NCBI GenBank assembly: GCA_015680685.1 | Contig: MNCI01003975.1 | Span: 1,648,704-1,712,703, forward strand | Length of the DNA stretch: 64,000 nt | DNA from: Gnetum montanum | Taxonomy: Eukaryota; Streptophyta; Gnetopsida; Gnetales; Gnetaceae | Direction of reading: 5' to 3' | Part shown: positions 44,501 through 56,407 of the stretch, in pieces | How the letters are laid out: each line of letters starts with the position of its first letter | Position numbering within the stretch: position 1 is the stretch's first letter | Made by a program: the position numbers and the translations under genes | The notes under the pieces: generated by a model | Seen by the model: the letters and a program-made list of their open reading frames with translations, nothing else | Databases searched by the model: none | Told to the model about the DNA's origin: nothing

Positions 44501-46983
44501 GTAGCATCAAAATAAAATATAACAAAAGAATAAAAAGAAAAACAAATTCTTACTTGTCTTGTTAGATGAGGATAGTGTAGGGACACTAAGGGGGATACGC
44601 ATATCCATGCCAAAATTAGGGTTTCCCCACCAATTATGGACTATCCCATTTACTAAGCACTTGTCGTAGGCTTTGGCATAGAGCATGGTATATCTAGCAA
44701 AGTCACCTTTTATTTGCTTCATCATAGTAAGCCTTATCACTTAGCCTTTGGTAAATACATCCAACGCTATTTGGGCTAAAGGTAAGAGATGGTTACTCTT
44801 GATCAACCCATGGCCATCAATCTTGTACCTGCAAGTATAACAAAATATAAACAAAAATAACCTAAAGAAACCAAAAGTGAATCAATAACAACTTAATTTT
44901 ACACTTACCCCTTCAAATGGTAGATGGTTCCAGGAGGGTTCTAGAATAGTGTGTTGACACAATGACCAACAAGCAATGTATTATTAGCATTATACTAGAT
45001 GAACTTGGGCATGTTCCAAATTTTGAACAACTTATGAGTTCTCATAGTATACGTTTTATCATGTTGCTCATCTTTAGTACAAGTTTCAAGATTATCAATA
45101 AACTTGATGATCATATCTATGGAATGGGATAGTAGGGTCATGACCACTGAGGCAATCTCCAAAGCCAAGTGTGACCGCACCATCATACTAAAGTTTTGAA
45201 GTATGAAGGCTAGGAATTCCTTTTGCACCATGCTAAAACCATAAGGAGCCATGCCCCAGGACCATGTCTGTAGGTGGAGTGTTATGCCCAAGTGTGTGGA
45301 TGTAGCAAAACAATTCCACTAGCTCAAGGATAACCAAGATAGGTTTCACTGCACATAACAACAACAACTATTAAAACCATAAATAACCATAACCAAATGT
45401 GAACAAATATTAAATAACCAAAATTACTAAAACTTTAATATCAACATAATTCAAAATAAATAATCAAAGCCATAGTTTTTTAACACTTAAAGAAAAAAGA
45501 CAATAACCAAAATTATAACACTTTACATATAACAACTTGATAGAACCAAGTAGCCTACTAACAACTTATAGCAGTTTCATGGTGAGATATACATAAAAAT
45601 AATAAAGTTTTTCAATGTTAAAACATTTAAGCCATGAAAGATATCTTGTACCTACCACAACAGTCAAAAATCCCAACTTGAATTTGGCAAAAGTTTTACT
45701 AAAAATCCTAATTAACAGTGAAACTACCTACAGTAAAAACTTTAGGAGGCTAGTTAAAAATTTTGGAAAAATTCAAGTAACTATTGAAAACTAAAATAAA
45801 ACAAATAAATAACCTTATGAACCTTGGAATATCACTATAAGAATTCAACAACCACACCAATGCTACTTTTCCAATCAAGGAGGTTTGCAGTTTTAACAAC
45901 CCAAAACTACAATTGTACAAGATAGTAAAAATGATAATTTAGAACTAAAAACTTTTTTCTATGTCTAGGGACTAAGTATGCATGAAGTTAAACAAAATTA
46001 GGCATCTACACTATAGTTTTAAGCCTAGAAAAAAATTTTACAACAATCCAAAACCATAACCAAAGTCAACCAAAAATTGCATAACAACATGAAATTTAAG
46101 AAAATGGTCATAAAGAATCATTGATGAAAATTATCAAAAAAAACTTTTAATTTCACTAAAACCAATTCCAAACCCTCTCTAACACCTCTAAGAATCCCTA
46201 GGAATCTAGAAAATTGGTTGAAAAAAGTTTCCAAAGTGTCAACATTGCCCATCTTCATAAGGATAAAATCATGAAAGATAAAAACCTCACTTTGCAACAG
46301 TTCATGAAAAAAATCACTAAAAATCAACTGTAGATCAAAATTTAGTGATTATAGAACTATTTGAACTTTAATTCATGCAATAAAAGTTAAAAACTTAAAA
46401 AAACAAAAATTCCTACCCATTTTTGTAGAAAAAATTACAAGAATGACATAAAAATAGCAAAAACTACATGCAACCCTTGTGTATTGTCTTATGAAAAAAT
46501 TCACTATAAGTCAAAACCTAGTGGTTCAAACACCATTTTAACCATTAAAAATTGTATTAAAATTTTATGGCTGCAAGGAATAAAAAATAATAGCAGTTTC
46601 CATACAAAAAAAATACAAAAGTGACATTGCTTTTTGGTCGGAAAAGCTCAAAAATGCATAGAAAAAAACTAAATTCAAATTTATAACAAGGTATAGACTA
46701 ATCCTAACACTAAAGCAATACTAAAATCTTGTAAATGTGACCTAAATCTAATGTAATAATTTTACAAAATTCAATTTTAACCATCACACAAACCTAGACA
46801 AACAAGAATGCCTAGGTTTCTAACAAAATTGCTTAGAAAATGGTTAAGGATTGTGTACTTGGGAGTGATGGTGGAAGATCCCTCACCCAACAAAGGTCAT
46901 GGAAGGTTGGAGATTTCTCTTTTAATAGCATCAAAATTCTCCAAGGATGAGTTCTTACTAGCAGAAGCCCTTCCGTTTGACAT
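41520..46983 (-). pseudogene. Eight-exon pseudogene, product unrecognised
   Basis: On the minus strand, coding-like blocks are separated by AT-rich gaps bounded by GT-AG sites. Predicted exons: 46983-46887 (starts MSNGRASASKNSS), 45348-44909, 44828-44554, 44334-43279, 43157-~42945, 42877-42740, 42615-41792 and 41687-41520. Donors are mostly gtaag/gtatg (44908, 44553, 43278, 42739). Exon 4 stays in one frame for about 350 codons with roughly ten TAG/TGA/TAA stops. Readable stretches include FINESIFSHIFGIPSKGLK, LNQVSHLDFGLCGEILK and VVRKDGKWISLDP; exon 7 begins PKIRWDPNYPIEI and turns into a charged coiled coil. I recognise no known family. It could be a host gene remnant or an intron-bearing ORF of a transposon. 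Confidence 0.55.
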
Positions 46984-47599
46984 TTTGAACAAAAAAAAGG
47001 CAAGAAACACCAAGATCTTCAAGCTTCTAGCACTTCTCTAGCAGGTGCACTTACTTCTTGTTGTAGAATGGATGGACTATGCTAAGGAAAAGTGCAAAGG
47101 AAGTAAGAATATTATTAGATCTTTGTTTTTATGCACTATAGGTTGGAGATGATGTGAGAATATTAATTTATGCAAATTTATAATGTGAGAATCAATCACA
47201 AACTTATGTGTTAATCACCAAAACCTTGGTTTTCCAAAAATACTCACACAAGTCCCACTTAACTCCATGATCATAATTAGAAGGTAGAACTTTGTTGGGT
47301 TTATGGAAAAATAATTTTTTTAATAATTAAACTTAAGGTATGCCCCACTAGATGCCTCTCCAAGAAGCCAATAAAGATCGTAATACACTTGGATTTTCCC
47401 CATAGCTACTACACTAGGGTTTAAGCATCCAAAAGTCTTGAGATGGATTCCAAACTTCAACCACTACTAGAACCCACCTCCTAGGCATCCATCCATGTCA
47501 TTTTTAAAATAAAAAAAACCTCATGTCCAAAACAAGAAACTAGGTGTTGACATTGGAAACCACTGTGCACCAAAAGAGGCCAAAAATCACATAAAACTT
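46984..47599. other. Region upstream of the minus-strand pseudogene
   Basis: Would contain the promoter of the minus-strand gene. No TATA box stands out. The plus-strand open frame at 46808-47041 is the complement of predicted exon 1 and its intron and is not supported. Confidence 0.35.
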
Positions 47600-48270
47600 A
47601 CTATTTTGAGTAACTACACTGCCTAGTAGCCTAACTATGCTAGCTAGTAGCTTGAGTATGCTGGCCAGTATAGTTATAAGTGGGAAAATATCTTCCACCA
47701 CTAAAAAAACTCTTAATAAAATCCAAAATTATTACATCATACACCAAATTCTAGTTAGAACTTCTAGCAGCTCTAAAACTTCACAATAATGATCAAAAAG
47801 TACCAAAGATCATTTCTCTTGCATAGACTACATTAGGATAGACCTCAACTATGCTAGCCAACATAGTCCTAGTGTATTTGAATAAGAGATGAAGACAAAA
47901 AGCCAAAAATAACCTCCAAAATGATAAACTTTAATCCCTAGAGTCTCCAATAAGCCTGAAATACAAGAAGACTAAGCAACAATGGAATAATTCCTACTTC
48001 AATGTTCACACTATGCTAGGGATGGCCAAAACTACATAGTAAAGTGTAGTCCTAGTGTAGTTGGATGAGGGTGGACAACTAAAAATCATAAATAGTCTTC
48101 AAATTAACATATCTTGGCCTTCACACTCCCTTAGAGCCTCTATTAACCTTGTGCTAGCAAACTATGAAACAAAAGTAGGCCAAATCCCATTCCCACCTTG
48201 ACACTATGTTGAGGAATCCTAGAACTACACTAACTAGTGTAGTCCCACTATGCAAACATCAAAATAAGCC
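47600..48270. repeat. ~185-bp repeats with palindromic actatgctagcc...acatagt cores, element B
   Basis: About four units near 47640, 47850, 48015 and 48200. Each holds an inverted-repeat core such as ctatgctagccaacatagtcc and a tagtgtagtt tail. They parallel the array at 1-1800 in period and layout but not in sequence. The vocabulary (ctacact, acatagtc) matches the element B LTR (56220-57480), so this is probably element B's leader or 5' LTR. Confidence 0.6.
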
Positions 48271-49590
48271 ATGAACATGTCAAATCGACTTCTTTGTACA
48301 TTATGTCAACCTCAAAACCTTCCTAGAGATCTCAAAGTACAAGTAATCATATTTGCAATAAGAACCTTTGATACTTAAAATGATATAGTCTCAACATACA
48401 AAAGTTTAAACATGCATCATTACATCCTTAGAATAGAGCTCATAAGTAAGTTCATATAGATTTTAGGAGCTTTTTAAAAAGGATCATCTTAGATAAGGAT
48501 TTTAATAAATGTCCTCTTTTACTTACAAGACATTACCAAATGAATAAGCTCTTGCTGCTCATTTCTAGCTAAGGATGTTGGAGTGGAAAGTCTTGTTTCT
48601 TGAGTATCTTTTTTGTAGAAGTCTTAAAAGACTTCCCCTATATTAGTGGCCACTTGGATGGTAATTGATGATTAGGTATAGACTCCCCCTAGATATGCAT
48701 AGATTCTAATGCTTCCTTTGAGCCCTTTAGGATTAACTTGATCTTTTAAAGATGACTAACAAAGTGCTATTCTTGCAAATCAATGTTAACATTAAGTGTA
48801 GAGACTATAGTCTCAAATTAATAGTATTGATAGTTCCTCAAGAAATGATTCTTTAGAAGATTCATGATTCAAGAAGTTTTACCAAAAGTACCAATTCAAA
48901 TGCTTAAATATTCCAAAGGAAATGAGCTTTGATATCATTGAGAAGCATAATAAACAATGGAAAGTTCATCATAAGGCTTTTAGACCATGAATCACATGCA
49001 AGGGTTCAAGGCCATTTAAAAACAAGGTATGAAACTAAAAGATAATTTTACAATAAATTCATTACAAGTGCCACACAACAGACTTCCATAAAACCACTTG
49101 CATCTTGCTCATAAAAGATACCATAATCAATTATTCCAATAGTACCAAAATATCTTCTTTTATGAGAGCTTATCTAGAGTTATCATCCCATAAATAAAGT
49201 AAGCACATCTCAAAAACAATTCATACTTTCCAAATTAAATATTGATACAAAAATTTAGCAATCAAGGAGATGGAAACTTACCTTGATTTACCTTACTTGT
49301 AATTGAGAGGAAGAATACTAATGAAGTTTGAGATGAGATCCTCTATCTTGAAGTACCTCCTTAGCTTTTGGTTCTTTTTCATTAGATCTTTTGTATGATG
49401 ACTCTATTTTTTCATGTTCTTTATGAATGAATCCTTGATGACTTATTGTATCATCCTTTTCTTTGAGGAAATTTTCAATTCTCTACTTCTTTTCAATTTC
49501 AACTATTGTTGTTTGCAAAATATCTTTACTAGGACCTTTTTGTTAAGACCAAACATCAATATTATTTTAATGAACATGAGAATAATCAAA
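48271..49590. other. Left part of the copia-containing insertion, no gene seen
   Basis: AT-rich. The minus-strand phrase atgatatcaaagctcatttcc (48941-48921) weakly resembles a copia-type primer-binding site, hinting at a second copia fragment, but no LTR pair was found. Confidence 0.3.
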
Positions 49591-50969
49591 TTTTTTTTTA
49601 CTACCATAATTTTTACAAACAAATAAATTATTCTCCTCATGAATGAGGTAATCAAACTTGATTATGCTTAACCTTGAGCTTGTATCTTCCTATGAGACCT
49701 TTTATAAATCTTCATTTCTAGACTGTATTTCATGACCCTCTTCTTGAAAATCTCTACAATCCTTATTTAAATGAATTAACTATTGAATCTTAGCCTTCAT
49801 TATGAGATTTCTTATTTTACTTCAACATGAATTTCATCAAGCTTCATATTCAAAAATTTCTTAACCTTCCTAAGTAAATAATGTAGAACAAGAATTTCTT
49901 CATGTAATTCACTATACCTTTCATCGTACTTACCTATTAATTCATTGGCATGTATCATTTATAAGAGCCATACATATGAGCTGATACTCTTTGGTAGAGT
50001 CATCTACTTCTTTGTCACTTTGCTCACCATCATCCAAACTTGTATAAAATTTGTTCTTTTGTAATTCCTCATCATCTCTGTCCTTTCACTACAACCTACT
50101 ATTACTAGGAAATTTGGAGGCCAGGTGGTCTCTTCCACCACATACCCAAATTCTATAGAGGAAAAATCAAAATTAGAATTGGAAAAATTTTTACTTCTTT
50201 TCTTACCTCTTTTTTGATTGAAGCTTATGCCCCTTTTTTCCATGAATCTTTTCAACCCTCTAGAGAGAAGAGCTATCTCTTCTTCGCTACTCACATCTTT
50301 CTCTGTAAATTTTTTTCCTTGGCAATTGATTTTAGAGCAATGGATATTTCTTGTATTTCCCCTTCACTTATGAGATTCATTTCATAAGAAATGATAGCAC
50401 TTTGAAGCTCTACAAATCTAAGTTTCAAAAAATCCATAATTTCTTCCATTGTAGCCACCTTTGGTCTAAATTTTGATTGTAAAGTCCTAATAATTTTTAT
50501 AATAACATTACTTTTGGGAAGATATTTACTAGTACCTCTAATGGCCACAGCAAGATCATTTTCTCTAGAGAAGTAATCTTTTATTTTCTTACATTCTCTC
50601 ATTTTGAGCTTATCATACTCTGTGAAACTAATAATTTAGATTATTTAATAATTGAGGTTCTTTCATAAGTAGTCTCTAATGTTTTCCAAATTTATTTGGC
50701 CATTTTACAACCAACTACTCTATTAAACTTAGATGTATTCAAAGCATAGTATAAACAATTTTTTGCTTTTGAATCAAACATGAACTCATTTCTTTCTTCT
50801 TATGACCATTTGTTTTGGAGCTTGATGGCTCCTATTGTCTTGTTGATGGATGGTGTGTAGCCTTCAAGGATGTATTCCTAGACTTCAAACTCCATTGTGT
50901 TCTTTCCTTCCAATAGGCAAAGTAAATTCCATTGAACATCGGTGGCTTTGTGTACGAGGTTTCCTTCAT
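49590..50969 (-). pseudogene. Ty1/copia Gag remnant
   Basis: From ATG at 50969 the frame reads MKETSYTKPPMFNGIYFAYW, the conserved start of plant copia Gag (PPxFxGxNYxxWK). Then come KAKNCLYYALNTSKFNRVV (about 50777-50720), a gap with frameshifts, SKYLPKSNVIIKIIRTLQSK (about 50540-50480), VATMEEIMDFLKLRFVELQ (about 50460-50405), and a broken knuckle (CGGRDHLASKF, about 50145-50113) followed by an acidic segment. Homology stops about 49400. It is oriented away from its LTR at 51013-52260, as expected. Confidence 0.8.
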
Positions 50970-51000
50970 TGTTAACTCTTGAAGATGATGAAGAACCAGG

Positions 51001-51012
51001 CTTCGATACCAC
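51001..51012 (-). promoter_or_regulatory. Primer-binding site of the copia remnant
   Basis: On the minus strand gtggtatcgaag resembles TGGTATCAGAGC, the initiator tRNA-Met complement typical of plant copia elements. It lies between the LTR end and the gag start. Confidence 0.65.
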
Positions 51013-52260
51013 TTGAGGATCATAGAACTTAGAAAGGATGGATGAATAAGTTCCCCAAATCAAAAATTTCAACCACAAAAATCACAACCAAAATTACATG
51101 GTTCCCCAAGTAGGATGCTCCACACTTAGAGGGTAGTTCACTTGCACACCTCTAGACTTTGTCTCTCTCAAACTTTGATTTGAAGGGCACCACATACTAT
51201 ATAGCTCTAAGTTTCACTATATAGTGATTCCTTGGTATAAATCCACTTAACCCTGTAAGGTTTCAAGAAGCTTAGAATGTGGTTTCTAGGATCCCACAAC
51301 CTTTACAACTTGAGCTCCACTCTAGAGTATTGTGATGTTACACCAATCACTGAATCTTATAGGATCTCAAAAAGCTCAAGGATGATGCCTACTCACAAGA
51401 AGAATATCAGCCCCAGTAGGATAACAAAAGAGAAACAAAAATTATAGTGAAAGGATGCAACTAATTTGCTAGTCCTTGTACTTTGAGGTACAACATGATT
51501 TATCACTTACAACATTACAATAGATAGTACAATAAAGTACACAAATACCATATAACAATTTACACAATGATTGCTTGATGTTGACACTTACTTGCACACA
51601 AAATTGCACATTCCCCAAGAGAATGAAGTCTTCTTATAGCCTTGATGTTTCTGAAACCACCTTGGAATTTGTGCAATGGCTATCTAATGGCTAGGAGAGA
51701 CATCTTCTTTGAGATTGGGGCATCTCATTGCATAAAATTCCATTCAAGTTAGATGTCTCTTCACCAAAGGAGATCTCTCCAAGGAGGCATCTACATGTAT
51801 ATGTCTTCTCTAGATAGGAGATGTCTACATGTAGACATCGTCTCTAAATAGAAGATGTCTACTATTTCAACAAGATGTCTTCTCTAGTTCTTCTACACTT
51901 TAGCCAAGACGTCTTCTTAGCTTTTAAGCTTTACTTTCTAAGGCTTCCTTTCGTTGATTTGGCACATCCCTAATCATGGGAACTTCTTCATTTTTTTGTA
52001 GTCTTCATCTTCATCCTTGCTCCGACTTTTCTAATGAAGTCTTTGTCCAAGCTCTCTTGGGTCCTTGTAGTTCTCACTTTGAGATCTTAAAGTAGTTCTC
52101 ATTCTTTAAGCTCTCCTTCATGTCTAGCAAGTTCTTGTGGTCTCCACTTTGACATCTCTTTGTACATATCATCTCTTGAGCTCTCCTTCATGCCCTGCAA
52201 AAGCATCACACTCCACAACATTCTATATCCTCCATTTTTCCTTAAGGTTTTGACATATCA
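51013..52260 (-). mobile_element. 5' LTR of the copia remnant (minus strand)
   Basis: On the minus strand it starts TGATATGTCAAAACC (52260) and ends ...ATGATCCTCA (about 51014). A cluster of agatgtct/gaagacatc repeats (51690-51930) looks like U3 enhancer-type repeats. No 3' LTR was found, so the element lost its pol and right end, and the TSD cannot be tested. Confidence 0.65.
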
Positions 52261-52739
52261 AAAGGTCAAAATATACCATATCTGATCCCCCTTGACCTTT
52301 TTTGATCATGTTTTAGCTTTGTTAGACTTTATTTGATGGTTCTTAACCATCATTAAACAATCATTTGGCCTCAGTTGGCCACCATTTGACCTAGTTTAGC
52401 CTTATTTCATGTTCTTTAGCCTTCGATGCACTTTGTCCACCTTTAAATTTCCTTATATGACCTCTATTGATCATGTTTGGCTCTTAATTAACATCATTGG
52501 ATGGAGTTTGAGTATCATTTAGCCTACATTTAACTCCATTCTACCATCATTTGGCCTTCACTTGACCTTATCTAGCCTCTATTTCTCCGCATTTGTCTTC
52601 AACTACCTCTAGTAACCTCAAAGTGACCTTATCTAAACCTCACTCTACCCTTATTTTAACATATTTTAGCTATTGCTAAAGTATTTTTCTTTATTTTTTC
52701 ATTATTTGCTGATTTTTTTCACACAGGTGCCACTTAATG
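52261..52739 (+). other. Leader of Tat-like element B, right of the copia insertion
   Basis: T- and C-rich, with recurring catttggcct/ccatttgacc phrases. It ends ctttttacctagg-like sequence (tttttcacacaggtgccacttaatgtgctt) that aligns with the same place in element A (about 2680-2710). No coding content. Confidence 0.5.
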
Positions 52740-54010
52740 TGCTTATGGTTGATATGCAGGATTGGAGTATGGACATCTAGGAGCAATCCATTGTGTTCAA
52801 TGTGCCTTTGAGTCTAAATGAATCTCATGGTAATGTTTAATGATGCATCAAGCTTAATTACCTAGAGCTTCAGCCTAAGGATCTTGTTGACAATATAACC
52901 TTTATAGATAAACCTCTAGAATGGCCTAAAAACCTAGTCAAAATCCTTGATCTTGAGGTTGGAAACATTATCAAGGATTCTCCAGTTGAGGTTCCTATCA
53001 TGAAACACATTGGTAAGGAGACAACATTAAAACTAAGTTCCTCACTAGAACCTCAATAGGCTTAAGACATCACCAAGGTCCTCCAAGGTAACATAAGGCC
53101 TTTGCTTGGTCATATGAAGATATGTCAAGTCTTGACCCACAACCAGTGCAACATAACATCATACTCAATCCTAGTATCAAACCAATTAAGTAAAGAGTTC
53201 ATAAGATTAGACTAGAATTGGCCTTGGCAATTTGTGATTAAATCACAAAACTGTATCAGGTTGGCTTCATTTAAGTTTTCGATTATGTGGAATGGGTATC
53301 CAACATAGTGGTAGTCTCTAATAAAAACTAGAGTATATGCATCTGTACTAATTTCCTAAATCTAAATAAGGCCAACTATCAAAGATGATTTCCTTTGCCC
53401 AGCATTAACCAACTTATTGATACTATGGCCAAACATGCCTTATTATCCTTCATGCATAGGTTCTCAAGATACAACCAAATTAGGATTAATCCAAAGCATC
53501 AACTTTTTATGATGTTCATGATCTCTTGAGGTACCTTTTGTTACATCATGATGTCCTTTGGCCTAAAGGATGTAGGAGCAACCTACTAAAGAGTGATGAC
53601 ATATATCTTTATCAATTATATGCTAGGATTGCTCAATGACTACATAGACGATATAGCCATTAAGTCCAAAGTGATCAACAATCATGCACATGACCTTGAC
53701 CTTGTGTTAAAATGATGTCTCAAATTGAGCTTAGGCTTAACCTCAAAGAGTATATCTTTAGCATCAAAACTGGTAAGATGCTTGTCTTTTTAGTATTCAA
53801 AGTGGGAATTCATGTCAATCCTGATAGGGTTAAGGCCATATCCAACCTAGCAACACCAATGAACATTAAGAAGCTTCAGGGGTTGCAACGTAGATTACAA
53901 TTTATCTGTAGGTTTATCGCCAAGCTTATAGATAAGTTACAACCTATATGGAGAGTGATGTCCTGTAGAAAGTTAAAACTTATGACGCTTGTTAACAACA
54001 AAGAAACCTA
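52740..54010 (+). pseudogene. Reverse transcriptase of Tat-like element B
   Basis: Homologous to element A at the start (52790 onward; VEWVSNIVVV, about 53290), but it extends further. It has an RT palm with YNQIRINPKHQ (about 53473), MMSFGLKDVGATY (about 53550), catalytic YIDDIAIKS (about 53645, both Asp intact), then GIHVNPDRVKAISNLATP (53810), whose spacing is typical of Tat. After DKLQPIW (about 53937) it jumps to integrase, so both RNase H domains are deleted. Gag and protease are not found upstream. Confidence 0.8.
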
Positions 54011-54049
54011 ATACACATGCCACCAACTAAGTTACACACTACTCAAATA

Positions 54050-54860
54050 ACTTGGTCGGTAGTGGTTGGACATTATCAGACCACTACAATGGAATACTTT
54101 ACAAAGTAGGTTGAAGTTATTCCCCTAAGAAAATGTCTCAACAAGTCTATAGATTTATACTCGATAACATAGTAGCTCATTTTGGCATACCTATGATCAT
54201 AGTCATAGATAATGAACCAGAATTTAGCATCCAAGAAATGAAAACCTTTGGTCAAGACCTAGGTATTAAACATTCCTTTTCATCACTATACTACCCTCAA
54301 GCCAATAAACAAGTTGAAGCTAGCAATAAGGCCATCATAAACTTACCAAAAAAAGATGTTGAACAACAATAGATGTAAGTGGCATGAGAGGCTTGTCCAC
54401 ACACTTTGGCCTATTGAACAACCTATTAGACCATAACTAGTGTAACCCTATATAGCCTAGTTTATGGTTCTAAAGCTATTTTGCCTCTTGACTTGCAAGG
54501 CCCGTCACTCTAAGTGTCTCTGTTAGACTTCATCAATGATGAACAAAACAAGGAGTTGTGTACCATGGACCTAGACTTGGTGGAAGAGCAACAAGTGCAA
54601 ATGCTTACTCACATTGAGGGATACTAGGAGAGGTAAAAATAATAGCATCACTATGACTTGAACAAATGAAAGATTAATGAAGAAGACCTGGTCCTCAAGG
54701 CCATCCATGACCATGCAAACAAGTTCTCAACCAACTGGGAAAGGACTTTTTTGATCATAAGAGTCTATGGAAATGGAGCCTTTAGAATAGTAGACATGGA
54801 AAAGAATGAATTGGCCAATCCTATCAATCATTCCTACCTCAAACCCTATTAAATCTTACA
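54050..54860 (+). pseudogene. Integrase of Tat-like element B
   Basis: Starts at the core (GWTLS/LDII-like, about 54068). It retains IPMIIVIDNEPEF (about 54190; the second Asp present) and YYPQANKQVEASNKAII (about 54285; the Glu present). A C-terminal segment ends NHSYLKPY (about 54828-54850), parallel to element A. The zinc-binding N-terminus is deleted. Confidence 0.85.
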
Positions 54861-56208
54861 AGCTTTCTTTAAAGGTATCAACATTAACATCCATGACCAT
54901 AGTGACCAATAATAAGTAAGCTAGTATTCCTTTCTTTACTTCTTTTTGCACAACAAGTGGACTGAAAGACTTTGTAATATCTATAATGCAAGATAAAAAT
55001 CCCTTTTAGGTGTAATAATTATGACCTTTTGTGGTCTAGTTTACTAATTCTCTCATATGACCCCATATGCATTGTATTATAATAATGTTTCTTCTTTGTC
55101 TTTTTTTTCTTGTCTTCTTAGAGATGTGCTTGCAAGATGAAGCCTGGAGTCATTGTGAAGATGTAACTCATTATGGCAACAAGTTTTCATGTGATCTCCA
55201 TGAGTAGGATTTGATGTTTCCTACCTTACCAGAAGTTCTTATTTGATAATTCTTGCTTATCATTACTTCCCTTAGAACCCAATCCCATAGCCTGATTATC
55301 ATCTTCCTTACCCTGAATAATAATGTTGACCTATGTTTGAAATTCATGCATTGTGGCCATTTAACATCTCCTTAGTCATGCTTCACTATCAAGTCCATTG
55401 GATGTAACACATTTGATTCAATGGGAAACCAAATCAAATCTAGCCTTGGTAATAAAACCCAAAGAGGGTTTCACCCCACAAAAAAAAAGGGAATGGGGAA
55501 GAAAATTTCCAAGAAGCCAAATGTCTAATGAGGACCAAAAGACATATCAACAGCTCCAAACATACAAAGGGAGTTGCCTAATGGCCTAAGAAACCATGAA
55601 GTGTGGTTCCTCAAAAATAGTACTAAGTGATCAACACTTAGAATCATGAAGTGCAAAGACCTTATTGATCATTTAACATGTCATTGTCATACCCGTAGCC
55701 ATGATGTCAACATGTGGAATCCATTGTTAATCCTCATGGTCATTTCCTTATAGAAAAATATGATATGTATCCTATATCATTTCATCATAACCTTATTCCA
55801 TTATCACAAGCACTTTTTAGCATGGTTCACCACTACTGAATCAAGCATGGAGAGGAAATGTTAATGATGGAACTATAGTGGTATTTTGTATTCTTTGTCG
55901 ATCTCTCTTGGGTTAATCCTTCAAACATCAACAAAGAGGGGCCAATGAAACACCACCTAGAAAATTTATGTTGTAACTTGTAAACCTTCATAAGTAAACT
56001 TGAGGCAAGATTCTATTGTAAATGTAAGGTTTGTGGCCCATGGGCCACAATCTTGCATACTTTAACTTTTTTTGGACTGAAACCTACCTCACAAGTTGCT
56101 ATTGCCTCACTTTCCAAGTAGAAAAAGTAGTGTCATGTCTATATTTAGTCTTTGGAAGGCTAAAAATGCCTTGGGGACTACCAAATTTGACATTTTCATA
56201 GGTTTTTG
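54861..56208 (+). other. 3' untranslated region of element B
   Basis: The second half (55860-56200) aligns with 5490-5860 in element A. A 63-codon open frame at 55398-55589 has no recognised domain. The polypurine-like tgtgggggtatag (56207-56219) marks the LTR border. Confidence 0.5.
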
Positions 56209-56407
56209 TGGGGGTATAGCCTCAACTACACTGGAAACACCTACACCTAGCATTGGTGGTGTTGGGTTTTTCATTTCCTAATAATTTCTAGTATAATTAT
56301 CACAAAACTCAACATGGGAACTACAAGGCCAGCATTGGATTTTTTGGCTTTTTCATTTTCCCAACAATGGCCAATGTAGTAGTCATCATAATTTCCAACT
56401 ACAGTAG

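Noticed and set aside
46808-47041. Plus-strand 77-codon gene
   Set aside because: It is the complement of predicted exon 1 and intron 1 of the minus-strand pseudogene and shows no family resemblance.
48921-48941. Second copia primer-binding site and LTR
   Set aside because: The match to the initiator tRNA complement is weak and no LTR end or gag follows.
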